In this document: piece after piece, positions 12,158 through 27,100 of the stretch
How the letters are laid out: every line of letters begins with the position of its first letter
How positions within the stretch are numbered: position 1 is the first letter of the stretch
Assembly (NCBI GenBank): GCA_033032175.1
Contig: CM065334.1
Coordinates: forward strand, 7,561,705-7,625,704
DNA: 64,000 nt
DNA from: Saturnia japonica
Lineage: Eukaryota > Arthropoda > Insecta > Lepidoptera > Saturniidae
Direction: 5' to 3'
Notes under the pieces: model-generated
Databases searched by the model: none
Seen by the model: only the letters and a program-made list of their open reading frames with translations
Told to the model about the DNA's origin: nothing
Translations under genes and position numbers: made by a program

Positions 12158-15100
12158 GCAAGTACCAAAGAGTAACTCATTTTTTAATCTACTTCTAAAA
12201 AAAGCAGAAGGTTATCAATTCGAATGCATTTATTTTTTACTATCTGGTACCCGCGACTTCGTCTGCGTATTATTGGATATACACAGACTGATCTCGGAAC
12301 AGTACAAACCAACAAATCGCCGTTTTTGCGTGTTTGAGTAACAAACATCCAAACATACACACTTTCACATTTATTATATTAGTAGGATGGATTTTAAGCC
12401 GTAACTTCTTTGTGTACGAACAATTACTTTTTTTGTTGTATAGGGAATCACCTCAATGGTGGTCACATTTTAATTTTGTTGGCATTGGACCTTCAAGTTG
12501 TCGCGATATCTACCATTCTTGTGCATCATCATAATCCATCCATTAGGACCCAAAATATAAAAATATTATTTTAACCACTGACACTCGTGTACATACTACA
12601 GGGTTAAATTCTTCACTTATTAAAAGTTTATTCTTTGTATCGGCTTCAACAATGTTGGCTGACTAGACAACGACATTTGTAACTATAGTGGAAAGCCAAC
12701 AGCAATGTGTTGTCCCTTATCATTATCAGCTGTCGTATTTGAGATCTGGCTTGGCAATTACAAATCTATATAGATTACATACATAAATCACGCCTATTTT
12801 CCAATGGGGTAGGCAGAGACCACATCCTTCAACCTGCTACGATCTTGGCATACCTCTTTCGCTTCTTCGACTTTCATTACTCATTTCATGCATGCTCATC
12901 AGTTTAGAGTGCTTTTGACCTGAACTTTCTTCAGAATGTCCCCAATTTGATCGATGAATGTTCGTCTAGGCCTTCCTCTTCCAACGATTCCTTTCACACT
13001 CCCATCATAAATTTGTTTAATCATCTATAGATTATAGGTCAGTATTTCAGTTTCCTTCTTTCTACAACATTGAGTACTCAAACACAATGCAAAGAGATAT
13101 TTTAGCTGGCCAACATGGGAGAGCCCACTGGCAATGGATTGTAGATCCCTCAGTAGTCTGTTGTTTTTTTAATAGATTTCACTGTGCTTACCATCTGATA
13201 TATGTGTCACTTTTTTGTATTACATTACTTAAAAAAATACTCATTGTCCCATATTTAGACAATCCATTGAGCAGCAGAGGAAATGCTGTGTGCATGTTAA
13301 TCCTACTATATATTTTTGAATGTAATAATATAACCCTTAATAATAATATAAATATGAGTTTGTATGTTTATTACTCAATTACACAAAAATGGCTAAAATG
13401 ATTTACCTAGATGAAATGTGACACACAGATCATACCTGAACCAGAACACCTGCAGGTATGTTCCAGCAGCTGCACTTGAGTTTGTCTCATTCTTGGCTTA
13501 ACTTATCTATCTATACAATTAATAAAATTGAAGTGTCTGTTTGTAATGTCAAAATAACAGTCTTTTACTTTTTTTAATATTAAAGTCATTTGAAAGTGTT
13601 ATATGATTTCAGCTACAATTAAGCACAGAGAAAATGCTAGTGGCATGTAACCTTTGTCACTCTCAGCTGCATAAATGCCACCAGTTCATGATGAGAGCAA
13701 GAAAGGCCCAGGAGTTTTTGGAAGAATTTTTTATAAAAAATGTTGAGGTAACTAAAATTACCATACCTTTCTGATTAACTTATTAAAAGTACACTAATTA
13801 TAAAGCTGAAAAGTTTGTGTTGTTTGGTTGAATGTGCTAATCTCAGAAACTACTGGTTCAAATGGGAAAATTATTTTAGTGTTGTATATAAATCGATTGT
13901 GTCTCGATTTCACGATTCAAGAGACCAATTGATTGTTCTGTGAGTGGATGTCAAAAAAGTAAAGTTGGATAGAATCACTTTTTTGATTGGCCTGATTTCG
14001 AATTCTTATTATTTTTACTTAGAAAACTCCCCATTCAGAGTGGTAGTTAATAAAAATATATAAAATAGTATATTTTCTTGTGTTGTATTTATTCTAATAT
14101 GTAAACTGATTCAAAGAGTGAGTAAAATCTTGTTAAACATTCACCTTTCGACAACCAGCGTACTTCTGTATGTAAAAGTAATTGTTGAAAATTTTCATCA
14201 TTTTCATCACACAATTGTGCAAATAAACGCGTATTCAAAGCATTGCTTCTTATTTTGTTAACTGCATTAATCACAAATTGAAGCGATTTATGCAATCTAT
14301 CACACAATTTTTTTGCTACTAGGTTTTGTCGGTGAATGACACAGTGAATTGCAGTTACCCCTGGTATAATTCTTTTAAGATGACTTATAAACCCACAATA
14401 TCGACCCACCATGGCAGGAGCTCCATCTGTTGCCACCGAAGTAACGTTCGAGAATGGAATCGATTTTTCTTAAAAAAAATCACTCAGGACATTAAATATT
14501 TATTCACCTTTAGTGCCTGTCTCCAAAGCTTTCGCTAATAGTAGCTCTTCATGAGTTTCTTTCTCCATGACAAATAGAACATATGCCAATAATATCACTT
14601 CATTACTAGGTAAAGTTGTTACACAAGAAACTTTCAATATCAGAGCTCATTTCATCAATTCGTCTTTATACAGTGTTGTTACTTAAACAAATTCTTTTGA
14701 CTACGTCAAATGGGGTTTTGTGGAGAACAGTTTAGAAAACCTCTTCAACAGCGGTTAAAATTAACTGTTCTCCAATGGTGTGCGGTTTTTCAGATTTTGC
14801 TATAAGTAATGAGATATCGTAAGATACTCGCAAACCACTATCGTTACTTTCAGACGTTGAATCGAACATACTGTGCATAGTGGGTCTTTTTTCATATTTT
14901 TCTTTCAACATTTGAAAATATTTCAAATCTTTACCTATTTTATCAGGATGACGTCTTTTTAAATGATCTTCGAGCTTAGGTGGTTTCATAGAGTCATTGC
15001 ACAAAACTCTGTTACATAAAAGGCATATGGGCAATCGTTTGTCTGTCTTTGATGACAGAAAACCAAATTTTAAATAATCAACACTTTACTGTCGGCATTT

Positions 15101-18100
15101 CTTCTTAGATTCAGTCATTTTTCTTATCATTAACTAAATTATTAACTTATAGGTAGGTAAATCACTAGAATAACACTGGGAGTAATTATTATACGTCACA
15201 ACCTCTGGGCGCTTATGTGTTACTTGCTAACACTACTTACCTGTAAATAAAAAACTTTGTTTTAGTAATCATAGGGCGGTTTTACTTAACAGGATATGGC
15301 TATTTTAAGATAATATGATTATTTAATTACTGCAACAAAATAAACAAAGTACCTACTGGCGGCAAACTGATTCTAATTATTAAAAGCGTTAAAACTGCGG
15401 AACCGATTTTAATGTAATTTAAAATATTTTCTCATTAATTAGGTATATTTTGAGACATTTCTGTAAATTTGATAGAACATACTTTTAAATAAAATTTTGA
15501 TATTAAAATTCCGCGATTTTAATTAATAATTAAAATACTTAATTATTACTTTGATACACTTACTAGTACGTAAAGACACATACAATTTAGGAAAATATAT
15601 TTAATTAAGGTTGAGTTGTTTTATCCGTAGTTAACTTGACCAATGGTTAGTTTTGTACCGAAATGTCAAAATTATGTATGGACTCAGACCACTGGTTAGA
15701 GATAACTATGATTCAAAAAACGCAACCTAAGTCATTTAGCATTAGCAACTGCGAGGAACCTGAAATATTTACAGTCATGCAGGTCAATCATAATATATCT
15801 TTTCTTTAGTGAAACATCACACAGTCAGGTAAAAAAAATCTAATAAAGTAGGGACAAAAAGTTCAATTATTCTCGGCTTTCTGATCTTTTATGGAAGTAT
15901 TCTAACAATGGCTCTGTTCAGTATTTCATTTTTAATAAGTATCTAAAACACGCAAACATTGCAAATATACACATTACAAAATAATATGTACGTATACCTA
16001 ACGTAACAAATAGGCAGGTAAGTACTCAATTTTTCGATATTGGCAAACACTAACATTGATTCACTTTAGTTTTCTATTCGAAATTCCGGAAACAAATGAG
16101 TAACATTTATCCTTGGCATTCGTATTTATATTAGTGAAGGTTGAAACAAGTTCATGCAAGATTGTAAGCACATACATCACTAGTCGTATTTCGTTCTTTT
16201 GCACGTCTGAACAAGCGATGCGAACAATTTTTACAAGTAACAGTCGTTGAGATTCTTAAAATATTATCTGCCTACATTGATAGGTGAAGTCAAGCCGACA
16301 TTGTTAGTTCTTCACACTTTCGAAGATAGACCAACTTACTAATTGTGCATCCCCATTTCTTTATCACGCCAACGTACACCCCTATCTAGTCTTTCGTGGA
16401 CCACTTTAGGAATCACTGCTATAGACTATTATATAACACAACGCTACGACCAATAGGAGCGGAGTATCAATGAAAAATGTTGAAAAATCGGGGAAAATTT
16501 ATTCCTTATGAGAGCTTCAATTATGTGACGCAGACGAAGCTGATTTATAATATAACTACATTACACAGGTTCCTATTTGAGATTTTTACATTTTCTCATT
16601 TAAACTCGATGGACATTACTTTTTTTTGTTCTAATTATATCGTTTTGTCAATGATAACTTCAGTGTTGTCATCATGTTTATTGTTAAGTATGAAAGGAAT
16701 CAAATCTATTTTTCAACTTTGAGCATTACTTATACTATTCGGTCAAAGATTCAATTTTGGAATTACAGATTGCATCTGTGTTTAATTTATTCAGGCATAT
16801 TTCCACCGTGTAGCCGATTGACCTAAAAAAAGGAGGTTATCAATTCCAAGCCTGGTGAAGCTCTTAAAGCATCTAATGGCTCCATGGCTCTAAGGCTATC
16901 TGTATAGTCTCTAAAAAAAAGTTTATCATTCCAATGCATTTTTTTGGAACAAAATTCCTTTTCGGTTGGTGCAGACAAGGGCTAGGTGAAAAAAGTGTAA
17001 GAATTTTCTTTCACAACCTTTTCTATAGTGTAGACGTTATCCAAAGCGCGTATGCTATTGGCTGTGCCCAGTCATAGGTGCGTGCTTATTGGTTCAAGGC
17101 TACGAACTTCGTTCCAAACGAGTCTTCCACGACACTCACGCAATTTTTTATGAATTAATTATTTGTTTATAAACAGATTTGGATGATTCTCCTTTCGTTG
17201 GAAAGGGGATACCTCAAGGGTGGTTCCATTTTAATTTAATTGGCTTTGTACCTTCAACTTCAAAGATACATCAGGGATCTACTCCAAATCATTAAAATTG
17301 GTTTTATTGTTTAAAATTGTCTTGTCTCACTTTCCATACTTGCCTACAACTAGACGTTGTTGATTACTGCTCCGCTTGTTAAGGTCTACCTGGTCTACCC
17401 AGCTGGCCTAGTGTGAATTTATATAGGCTGTAATTATCCTCAATAAACGGGCTGTAAAGATATTTTTTTAATCTGGTTGTCATAAAGATTAGCACTTTCA
17501 AAGAATAATAAAAATCTTTGAAGCTTCATAATATTTGTATACATATGAAACAAACACAAATCTTTTTTTAATTGTATGATACCAGGATTTTCCATTGGTG
17601 ATTTGCAGGAATAAATTTATTTTTATTTTTAATTATTTTTAAAAAAATTCTTCCTTAGTGCTCATCTAGATTACATTATAAAACTCCTTTGCAAAACTTC
17701 ATAATTCTAGAGCTAGAGCCATCGGGTATAAGCTGAGTGTTATATGAAAGTCAGCTTTAAGGTAGGGACCGCACTGCACGTCTAAATATCAACTATACCA
17801 GCGACGCACAGTGGACCGAAAATTAACTTTCATACACTTAGAGACTTTTATTTTTAAGTGTGATTTTTTACATTTCACATAACTTCGGTGTACAATTATT
17901 ATGCGTATCTAAAAACCTGAATTAATTAGGCTTAAATTAATAAGTTATATATTATTTATGAAAAATTTGTATGAAGCGGAAGTGAAAAGTCAAAATATCT
18001 CTGGAACTGCAAAGAAAACTGTAATAACCAAGTAAAATGGGCACGTGCGTTTGCCCGTTACAAATGTGCTACGTCAACCAATACAGAGCGGGACCGCGCA

Positions 18101-21100
18101 CCGAGAGCGCGAACGCGACGGAAACGATTCCCTCGAACTCTGTATGACCGACGGTGGAATACACGCTACGGTAACCAGTGCGTGCGAACCCCTCTCACTA
18201 CGTGTGACCGACCCTGCTCACACCCGAAACTACTAGGCGTGAAGAGGGCGAAACATTAAGGTACACACGCAGTGAGGTGCCTGCTTGTAGGCGTGGCGCT
18301 GACGTAGCACGGAGCGGAGAGGACTGGGTCGCTGGCGGGTTGAACTTGTGAAGATACAATGACACACAGATACCACAATAAAATTCGCTGTATTCTTCAA
18401 GACACAATAATACAATTATTTTCTTAGTACTGTCTTCTGGGTACTGTTTCTTCCAGTCTTGTTTCTTGAGTCTTGAGTCTTCAGTTTGTGGCACCCGTGT
18501 GTGCCGGTAGGCCCCGACGGCTCGGCTTTTATCTCGTCGCAGGAGAGCGGGACGGAGCGATGGCGTCTATACCTTTACTGCTCTATTACCAAATATGGTC
18601 ATGGCGCGCTAACCGCGGTGACGCGTCGCGGCTGCACTATTGCTGTCCCTATCTATTATTATTATTATTTCTACACAATGTTTAATAAATTGTTAATATC
18701 TCTAAATATAATTATCGAATCACCATAAACCCTGTTTTACGTTATTGTAGACATAAATACCTATATAAAAACACTAATTGCAACGTTAAAGGTTGATAAA
18801 CATTGTGAATATAAAGCAATGAACATTACAACTTTAAATGGCTTAAAAACACGTTATGTACACACTTTTCAACGTTATAAACATTATAAAACACACATAG
18901 CAGGCTAATTATCCTATACAACATTAAACATTACACATAACTTCTATAAAACACAGATTATTTACGATACACGAGTTCAATACTTTAAGTGACTATTTCT
19001 ATGATATTATAAGCATTTTTACAAGTTATTTACTATTCTTATATACCTACAAGTTGTAACATTATATTCAAAACATTAGATCGACGATTGTGTATATAAA
19101 TTCTTAGTCCCTACAACTTATATTTACAATTATGATTGTTATCATCACGCTTAGGCCTACGCGTCGCTAACACCAAGCCAAATTAATTCAATTTTACGAT
19201 AAGCATAAAATGGTACATTGAAGCTATTTCAAATATATAAATAACCACACTTAGAAATAAAAATCTCTATGTCTATGAAAGTCGATTTTCGGTCCACTGT
19301 GCGACGCGCAGCTACGTGCAATTCAGCGCCACTCTAATGGGACATGCACAAAACAATATCATTTAAATGATATTTTGACGCTTTGTGCCACGCTGTACTA
19401 GTATAGCGACAGAATATATTATTACACTATAAGGTGCGTAATGAAAAAAATGTAACTGTTTTTTTATGCTTAAGAGTGACTATTCAAAGTAGTACAGTTA
19501 CCGTCCGCAAATAATCCACTTCGAGCTAAAGAAGGAGATAGATAATCGGCTACTTTCGGCTTCGTAGAACGTCGTCTCTCTCACTCAACACATTATTGAC
19601 GTTTTGTCGCTTCTGTTAGTACTCCGTGCGACAGAGACTACTCTCTACTATGCCGAAAGCAGCCGATGAAGTCCTTCTTTAGCTCTGTGCATTATTTACA
19701 ACCGGTAATCATATAACTTCTAAGGCGCAGCATACACCCACTTTTGCTTGTAAAATATCTTATTCCTGTGCTTTTCTCAAGTATTTCTAGATTGTTCTAT
19801 GTCCATATTGAAATATTTCTAGGGGACAAAGGAAGGTGTAAAGGCAATCGACAGGCAAAAGAATAACCTGGTATATAGTTTATCCATTGGTGCCATTTGG
19901 CATGTCGCCATAGCACCGGAGGATGTTTTCTTCGATGTCAAAAATGAGGAATCAGAGCCAGAGGAGCCAATGAAGAAAGAAATATGCGATGCTGATGGTT
20001 AGTTTGAAGGTTTTATATATTAAACTAAAAAAATCTGATCGCTACTAACCCTTGCTGGGCTAATATGAAGACTGTCACAAATTTAATCAATATCACTCCA
20101 GCCGTTTTGGAGTCCACATGGAATATACATACGAACGTCCATTTTTAGGGTTCCGTACCTCAAAAGGAAAAAGGAACCCTTATAGGATCACTTTGTTGTC
20201 CGTGTGTCTGTCAAGACCCTTTTTCTCAGGAGCGCGTGGAGGGGAGGTATCAAGTTGAAATTAAAATCAAAACTCAGGTCTGTAGTTCCTTGGAGCTGTG
20301 AAAAAATCAAATTTCTCAGACAATGCATTCAAGAGATACAACTGTTTATGTCGCATTTTTTTTAAATTTCAAAGGGGATAAAAACCTATAGGGTATTTCC
20401 AGGTGGCCTAGTTATATAATAGAAATACTAAGTTACGCCTAATCTAAAAATTGATGATTGCTCTTAGGGAATGCTGACACCAAATGATTCAGAACATTTT
20501 TGCAATTTTTCAATCATTATTGATTTTCTAGTAAAACGTAAAATGAATACTAATCTTTATATATATAGTGGAACGATATAAAATTTATTGTATGAAATAC
20601 CATTTTTTATTGATTTTAATTATAACTAACTAAATTATTAAAAAGGAAGCAAAAACCCCGACCGCAATAAAAACACATAACTAAAAATATCCTATTTACC
20701 AGACTTCATATTTAAATATTATATATCCTATGTCACTCCCACAATTAAGACGAATCTAACGACATCTCGTATGTTAAAATCCATTAATTCGTTTAGACTA
20801 CAGAGCGTGACAAAGAAATAGACATACATACACTCGAAAAACGTAACTCTCCTTTTTCGCAGTCTGGTAAATATATATCCAGGCCCTTTCAATACACATC
20901 TATCAAACCTCGTAATCAAACGGGGTGGTAGAGATCTGTACCTAGCACTAAACTAAACGCTACTATTGAGCCGAGAGGTCGCGGGTTCGATCCCCGCCCA
21001 TGACTGACTTTGTGTGATGAAGCATAAATGTCAGTTGTGTGTCTGGGTGTTAAATATCTATATATAGTATGTATATCAGCTGTTTAGTTACCATATTACA

Positions 21101-24100
21101 AGCCTTGCTTAGTTTGGAATTAAATGGCCGTGTGTGAATTTGTGTGAAAATGGATATGTCCTGAAGTGCGTTTTTTATTCCCACGGAGTAATTTGACATT
21201 TAATGTATTGCTAGTTTATTGTGTTTTTGAAACAGTGATGTCACCAATAAGGTAGTAATCGTACAACCATATCATTTATTATTCCAATTGATAATATTAA
21301 TTGAACCCTCCAATGGTGAAGGCCGAATAAGGTATATATACTAAAGTCGCGTATCTCGTGAGTCAACTGAAGCATTTCTTTTTTTTTTTGTAAGTTGTTC
21401 GGTGTATATACATTTTATGGGATCTTGTGTTATCTATACAATTAATAAAAGTGAAGTGACTGTTTGTAATGTCAAAATAACAGCTTTTTACTAAATGCAT
21501 ATGGAAGTATACAGGGTGTCCCAGAACTCAACGTCAAGCCGAAACGGGGTGACAGGATTGATTGTAACCATCATGAGAAAAATCAGAAAAAACATCTATC
21601 CCATGCAGTTTGGAAATTATGGACATTTAAGAAAAAATTTGGGCAAACTGTAACAATTTTTCGGTTATTGCGGTTCATTTTTATTATTTTTGTTCATTTA
21701 AACTTTGGACCCGTAACCCTAAATAACATTTCTAGAACCACAGTCAAAAATAATGACACAACTAGCCCCAAGTTTTCTAGAATTAAGACTATTTGTTAAA
21801 CTATGAATTTAAAATTTTCAAAATGTGTCGACTTTGAAAGGCCCTCCTTTAAAAAAAATGTACTAAAGTGCCTTGGCAAGTGCCATTAAAAGTTCGCGCA
21901 TTTAATCAGGATTGTAAAATGATACAATACTTGTTAGTTTCATACCAAAAAAAAAAAACTAGTAAAAAAATAAAATTCGCTCGATTCGTCTACGCGCACC
22001 TTTCCGTATTCGCTTGTGTTGATTTAGTACTGACAACTTTGGCTTCTCTTTTTGGACTTGGATTTTTGTGAATTGGACTTGTTGATACGATACCTGTAAC
22101 AAAAAACCCATTTTTAAAATTTTTGTATGTGTCTGTCTGTTTGTTTCGGGTCATCTCCGAAACGGTTGGACCGATTTGGACGGAACTTTCACTGATAGAT
22201 AGCTGATATTATAGGGAGTAAATCAGGCTACTTTTATTTTAGAAAAAGAATTAGGGTTCCGAGCAAATAAAAAGAAAACTGGTCATTTTGAATCAATTTG
22301 GCGCTTAAATGGCTTAGGCTGAATAAACCATAAGAGATATATCAAATTAATGTACTACATAGTTGTAGGCATTAAAAAACCTAAAAAAAGAGTCTGACAG
22401 AGTAGACGTCGTCAATCTTCTAAGGAACACACGCAATAAGCATTTTTGTCTTTAAAAAAAGCCGGGAGCGCAGGCAATGATTCGCGCGGGCATTCTGTAG
22501 TCCACGTGAGCGAAGCCACGGGTACAGCTAGTGTAATTATAATAGTGAATTATCAGGGTATGTTGAATTAAAATAATTGGAATGGAAACATTATTTCAAA
22601 CTTGGCTATATATTCTGTGGACATTAAAAACGCAGTATAGTATGAAAGGGACCACAGGGCTTTAAAAATTGTCCAGGTAAAGATTTAGGTAATTATAGGT
22701 ACCAGACCTACTTTGCCACTTTTTGATTATACACAACTTAATTCCAGTAAATTCAGATAGAAACTGTAAAGTGGAGAGAGGATATGTCGATAATAACGAT
22801 GGTGGGATGACATCAGACTCTGAAGACAATCTACCTCTGAACAGCATCAGCACGAACAAGAGGTTAGAAATGATGGTTCAAGTCAAAAAGAAGGTTCGAA
22901 AGAGGAAAAATAAAGGTGAGAATTTCGTATGAGTGAAACCGTGGGACACAGCTAGTGTTGTATATAAAAACCTTCCGTAAAAAATATGGTGCGTGTCAGC
23001 ATCTACGCGCGACTAGAGTTTACTATTTAATAACCTTAATCTAATAAATATATAGGAATAATTGAAATAGCGCCATCTTTCAGCAAATATAATAAAGAAT
23101 AATCAAAACTGCGTACATTTGATGTAATCAAAAGAGTAAAATAATTCCTCCATTTGTTACTAGATGGCGCATAAAGCTGATATTTTGCATCGTTACCGAT
23201 TGGTGATTACAAGATAAATGCTACGATAGCTGTAGATAGACGTCGGTAAAACAAAAAAAAATGAATTGTTATGAAAAAATCTATTCTTAAGAAGTAATGA
23301 CCTTTTGACAGAAAACGTAACGCTTTTGAGTTAACGCTTTTATACATTTCACTCATAAAATCCCCATACCGGGGATCTTGTATGAAAATCGATTCTTAAA
23401 GAGTAAACACAAAAAATGTTAAATGTCAGTTAAAACGGTATAAAAATCCGTTGCGTGGTTTAGAAGAAGTGAGTGGACAAACAGACAGACGTTGATAACA
23501 ACTTTCTTTTATGCTATGTATTGATGTGAATTATTTTGTAAATGATTATTTACAGATTTGAAGTTAGACGCCCGCGAGATTCTGCTAACTAAAGATGAAC
23601 AACTTGAAGAGTTGTTGGCTCGAGCGAAGACTTTAAATTATTTGAACTCACCATTGAAATGTGAATATTGCTACAAGGGATTCATCGACGCGAACGCTTT
23701 TAGTAATCACATGGAAAAACATGATGAGGTATGTATGTATATAATTACATGTAGGTACTTAATAAAAAATTTGAGAATTTTTTCATAGTTGCAATAATGT
23801 ATAATAATATTGATCTTAAGATATGTCCTATTATCTTAATATCGTGTATATCCGTGCACACCCATCGCACCTCGTCCCGCAAACCATCAGGTGGGTCCAG
23901 CTCGCGGCGGTCATGTTATAGTCAATTACGATTATAAACCCAAATATTATGCACTAGCAACCGCCCGCGACTTCGTTCATGTTAATTTAGACTAATATTG
24001 TATTCCAACTTATTCACGGCAAGAAAACAAAGCGTTGAAGGCATAGTACCTATAAAAATCGTAGTTTAATAACTTTTTAATAATCAACTTCGATAAAAGA

Positions 24101-27100
24101 TGAGAGATTACTAAATTCGAATGTATATACAGTGTAAACTCTTTATAACGAAACTCAAGGGACTGAGCATTTTTTGTCGTTATAGAGAGTTATCGTTATA
24201 TGGAGTGACAAAAAAACAACCAAATTAACAAGAATTTTTAATATGTATGTCTTAGATAATAAATGCTTATAAATTATTGTTTTCACATATAGTCTGATAA
24301 CTTTGTCTGACGTTTTTTGCTATGCCAGTACTTGTTTTGCATTATTTTATGTATTCTATTCATATCTTCTTCTATCAAACTTTTTCGTCAACACTAATCG
24401 CTTTCCATTTACTGGCCATGTTAACAGTTTCAAAGTAGGTTTACGACTGATAATACGATAGGTACCCAGTATGCTTGGTCGAAGACCATCACTTCCGAGA
24501 AAACAATGCGTTTTACTGCACGTGTTCAAGGCAATTAAGGATAACAAAAGCTAGACCGACCACGGATGTTTCGGAACTTCAAAGTCTTTTGTTACCTGAT
24601 AACATAACATAAACAATAATACCGATAATAAATATTTACTGTCTAAAAATATGAACACATTTCTTCGTAACAGAGAATGGCGTATCGCTATAAAGAGTGT
24701 TTCAATATGTGGGTTTTAACGCAAACCAACCAAGTTGGGCTCACTTCAACGTTATAGGGAGTTTATCGTTATAAAGGATAACGTTATAAAGAGTTTACAC
24801 TGTATATAATTTTTTATGAACCGAATTTGATGATTCTTTTTTTGTTGTGTAGCGGATACGTCAAGAGTGGTCCCGTTTTAACTTCATTGGCTTTGAACTT
24901 TCAACTTCGAGGATATTATTAATTATATTTGGCTTGTTATTATATGAAGATATCGTTGGGTATAACTTTGTTTAAGATAAGGATAGGTAGAGGTAGGTAG
25001 ATATAGGTAGGTACTATTTAATTCGTGTTGGTTTGTGTTGACCTGTAAATTTCCTTTAATTTACATTTTCCTAATTATAATATATTTTTGACGTGACAAC
25101 GTCTTATAATTCGATGGAGCCGGCTGCACGCATGAAAAAACATGACTCATGCGGCGTTACCTCGCTCTGAGGCGTTCCATTTAAGGCTTGAAGTGCAAGC
25201 GAGAGCGCGGAACGAGCGACAAAGTGTCACAATCGGCCTCCGCGTTCGGCAGCGTTCGACATCTGTCTCTCTCCTACTTGAGTGAGCGATGCGTCCGCGT
25301 GGACAGCTGCTATACAATAATACATTTACATGTTTTCGTCAAGTATGAAGTGCAGTGAAAAGTGAATGTGGTGTCAATTGTTTATAGCAACGATAATTGC
25401 GGCGATAAAGGTAATGATTCTTCTTTTGAAAAATGATACCATTCCATTAGTGTTTTCTTATGACGTTGTCACGTTCAATTATCGTCAGTAAACCGACTTT
25501 ACAGACAACCGATTTTTTAAACTATTTTTTTGTTCTTTGTTACTGAGGATTCGGGGGCTCCTTATAGAGGCTTCACGACCCCCCAGGGGGCTGCGATCCA
25601 CACGATGAAAAACACTGTCATAAACAATAGACATTTATATGACGAATATATGGGCAATAATTTATGTATTGTACTAGCGTAGCGGTGCGCACGAGTGTGA
25701 CGTATGCCGCATGCGTTACCAGTCCGCGAGACACCTCAGGATGCACGCGAGCTCTGCGCACGCGCGTCTCTACCGGTGCAATCGATGTACGCACACCTCG
25801 CACACCAAGTCAGTACTAATATTGTTACTTTTAGTTTTAAATCGTTGAATCTTACAATGAAATTAACTTTAACTTTTGATGCAAGAAAACACTGTTACTA
25901 TTGAAACGGATATCCGGCAACTATCTGGTATCCGGCCTTGTTTTCACTATCCGGCCGGATTCCGGATAGTAAAATTTAAAAAAAGAACATAATATATCAG
26001 AATAGGTTATGAACTCCGTTTATTTATATATAGCACGACAAAAATATGTTTGTTTTATTAATTAGTTTAGTACGCAAAATTAACAAGTGGCAAATTGTGA
26101 TGAATGAATACCAAAATTTCCGCATTTCTTGGTAAGAGGCGACTCCGCTTGGCTTCGTATACCAGACTAGCTTCTAAAAATAAGTTTTCGCTTTCAACGC
26201 CAAGTGCTGAAAGATAAATTTTAGCAAACCACTATCCGTTTCATCTCTACTTCCTATACCATGTTCATCGTAAGAAGGCTTGCAGGACATATCAACAGAA
26301 CGTAAATTGTTACGTCATGCAAATTATGACAACCTAAAAACGTGCATTTCGACTGTCAATTATCATTATAAAATCATTTTGATACTGATAAACGTTATAA
26401 AAACATTTTGTACGACAAAATCGTAAATAAATTCTTCTTTATGATGGTTTTGTGATTTCTCTTTTTGTTTCTTACTACGTGCTTAAAAAACTAGTGTAGA
26501 CTTAAATAATAATACCAAGAAATCGATAATTAATCGTACGAATAGAATTGATTGGACAACGGCGTCCAATCTATTAGTTTATTTTTTAATTTCCAATAAA
26601 AAAAATATATTTATCGTAATGGAGAACTAATCTTGTTGTTTTGCGTCAGACATTCGATAGTTAAAATGTTCCAGGTTAACACCACAATTGTTGTTAGAGT
26701 TTATTTTTGTTATTTTCTTTATTACATTTCCATAGCTTCCTTCAAAGCATAATCGTAAAGTCCACTTCTAATTTAATGTATGCTACAATCTTCTTAGGAT
26801 GAACCAAGTATAGGAGACACTTCAATAATTGATATTAATTAAAAATAAAAATGAGTCACACATAAATGTCCAAAAATAAATTTGAGTTATAGGTGCATTA
26901 CGTTACCTATATGTATATTCAGGCATTTTTCCTTTTGGGATTACTAGATTTGAATTGAGTTAATTTTAAAAAAAAGAGTCCCACATAAATGCTCGAAAAT
27001 AAAATTGAGTAGTTGCACCACAATGCCATACTATATATACCATTGTAGCCCTCGTCCAGGGTCTACAACTTGTGGAGAGAATAAATTACGCGTGTGTGGA

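Noticed and set aside
14036..15207. CAGAGTGG and CCTCTG as terminal inverted repeats of the hAT relic
   Set aside because: The flanking octamers (tccccatt and ggcgctta) differ and the inverted match is only about five bases.
18045..18728. Several open frames in the GC-rich part of the Transib element
   Set aside because: Frames on both strands overlap, show no motifs, and are expected by chance in GC-rich DNA.
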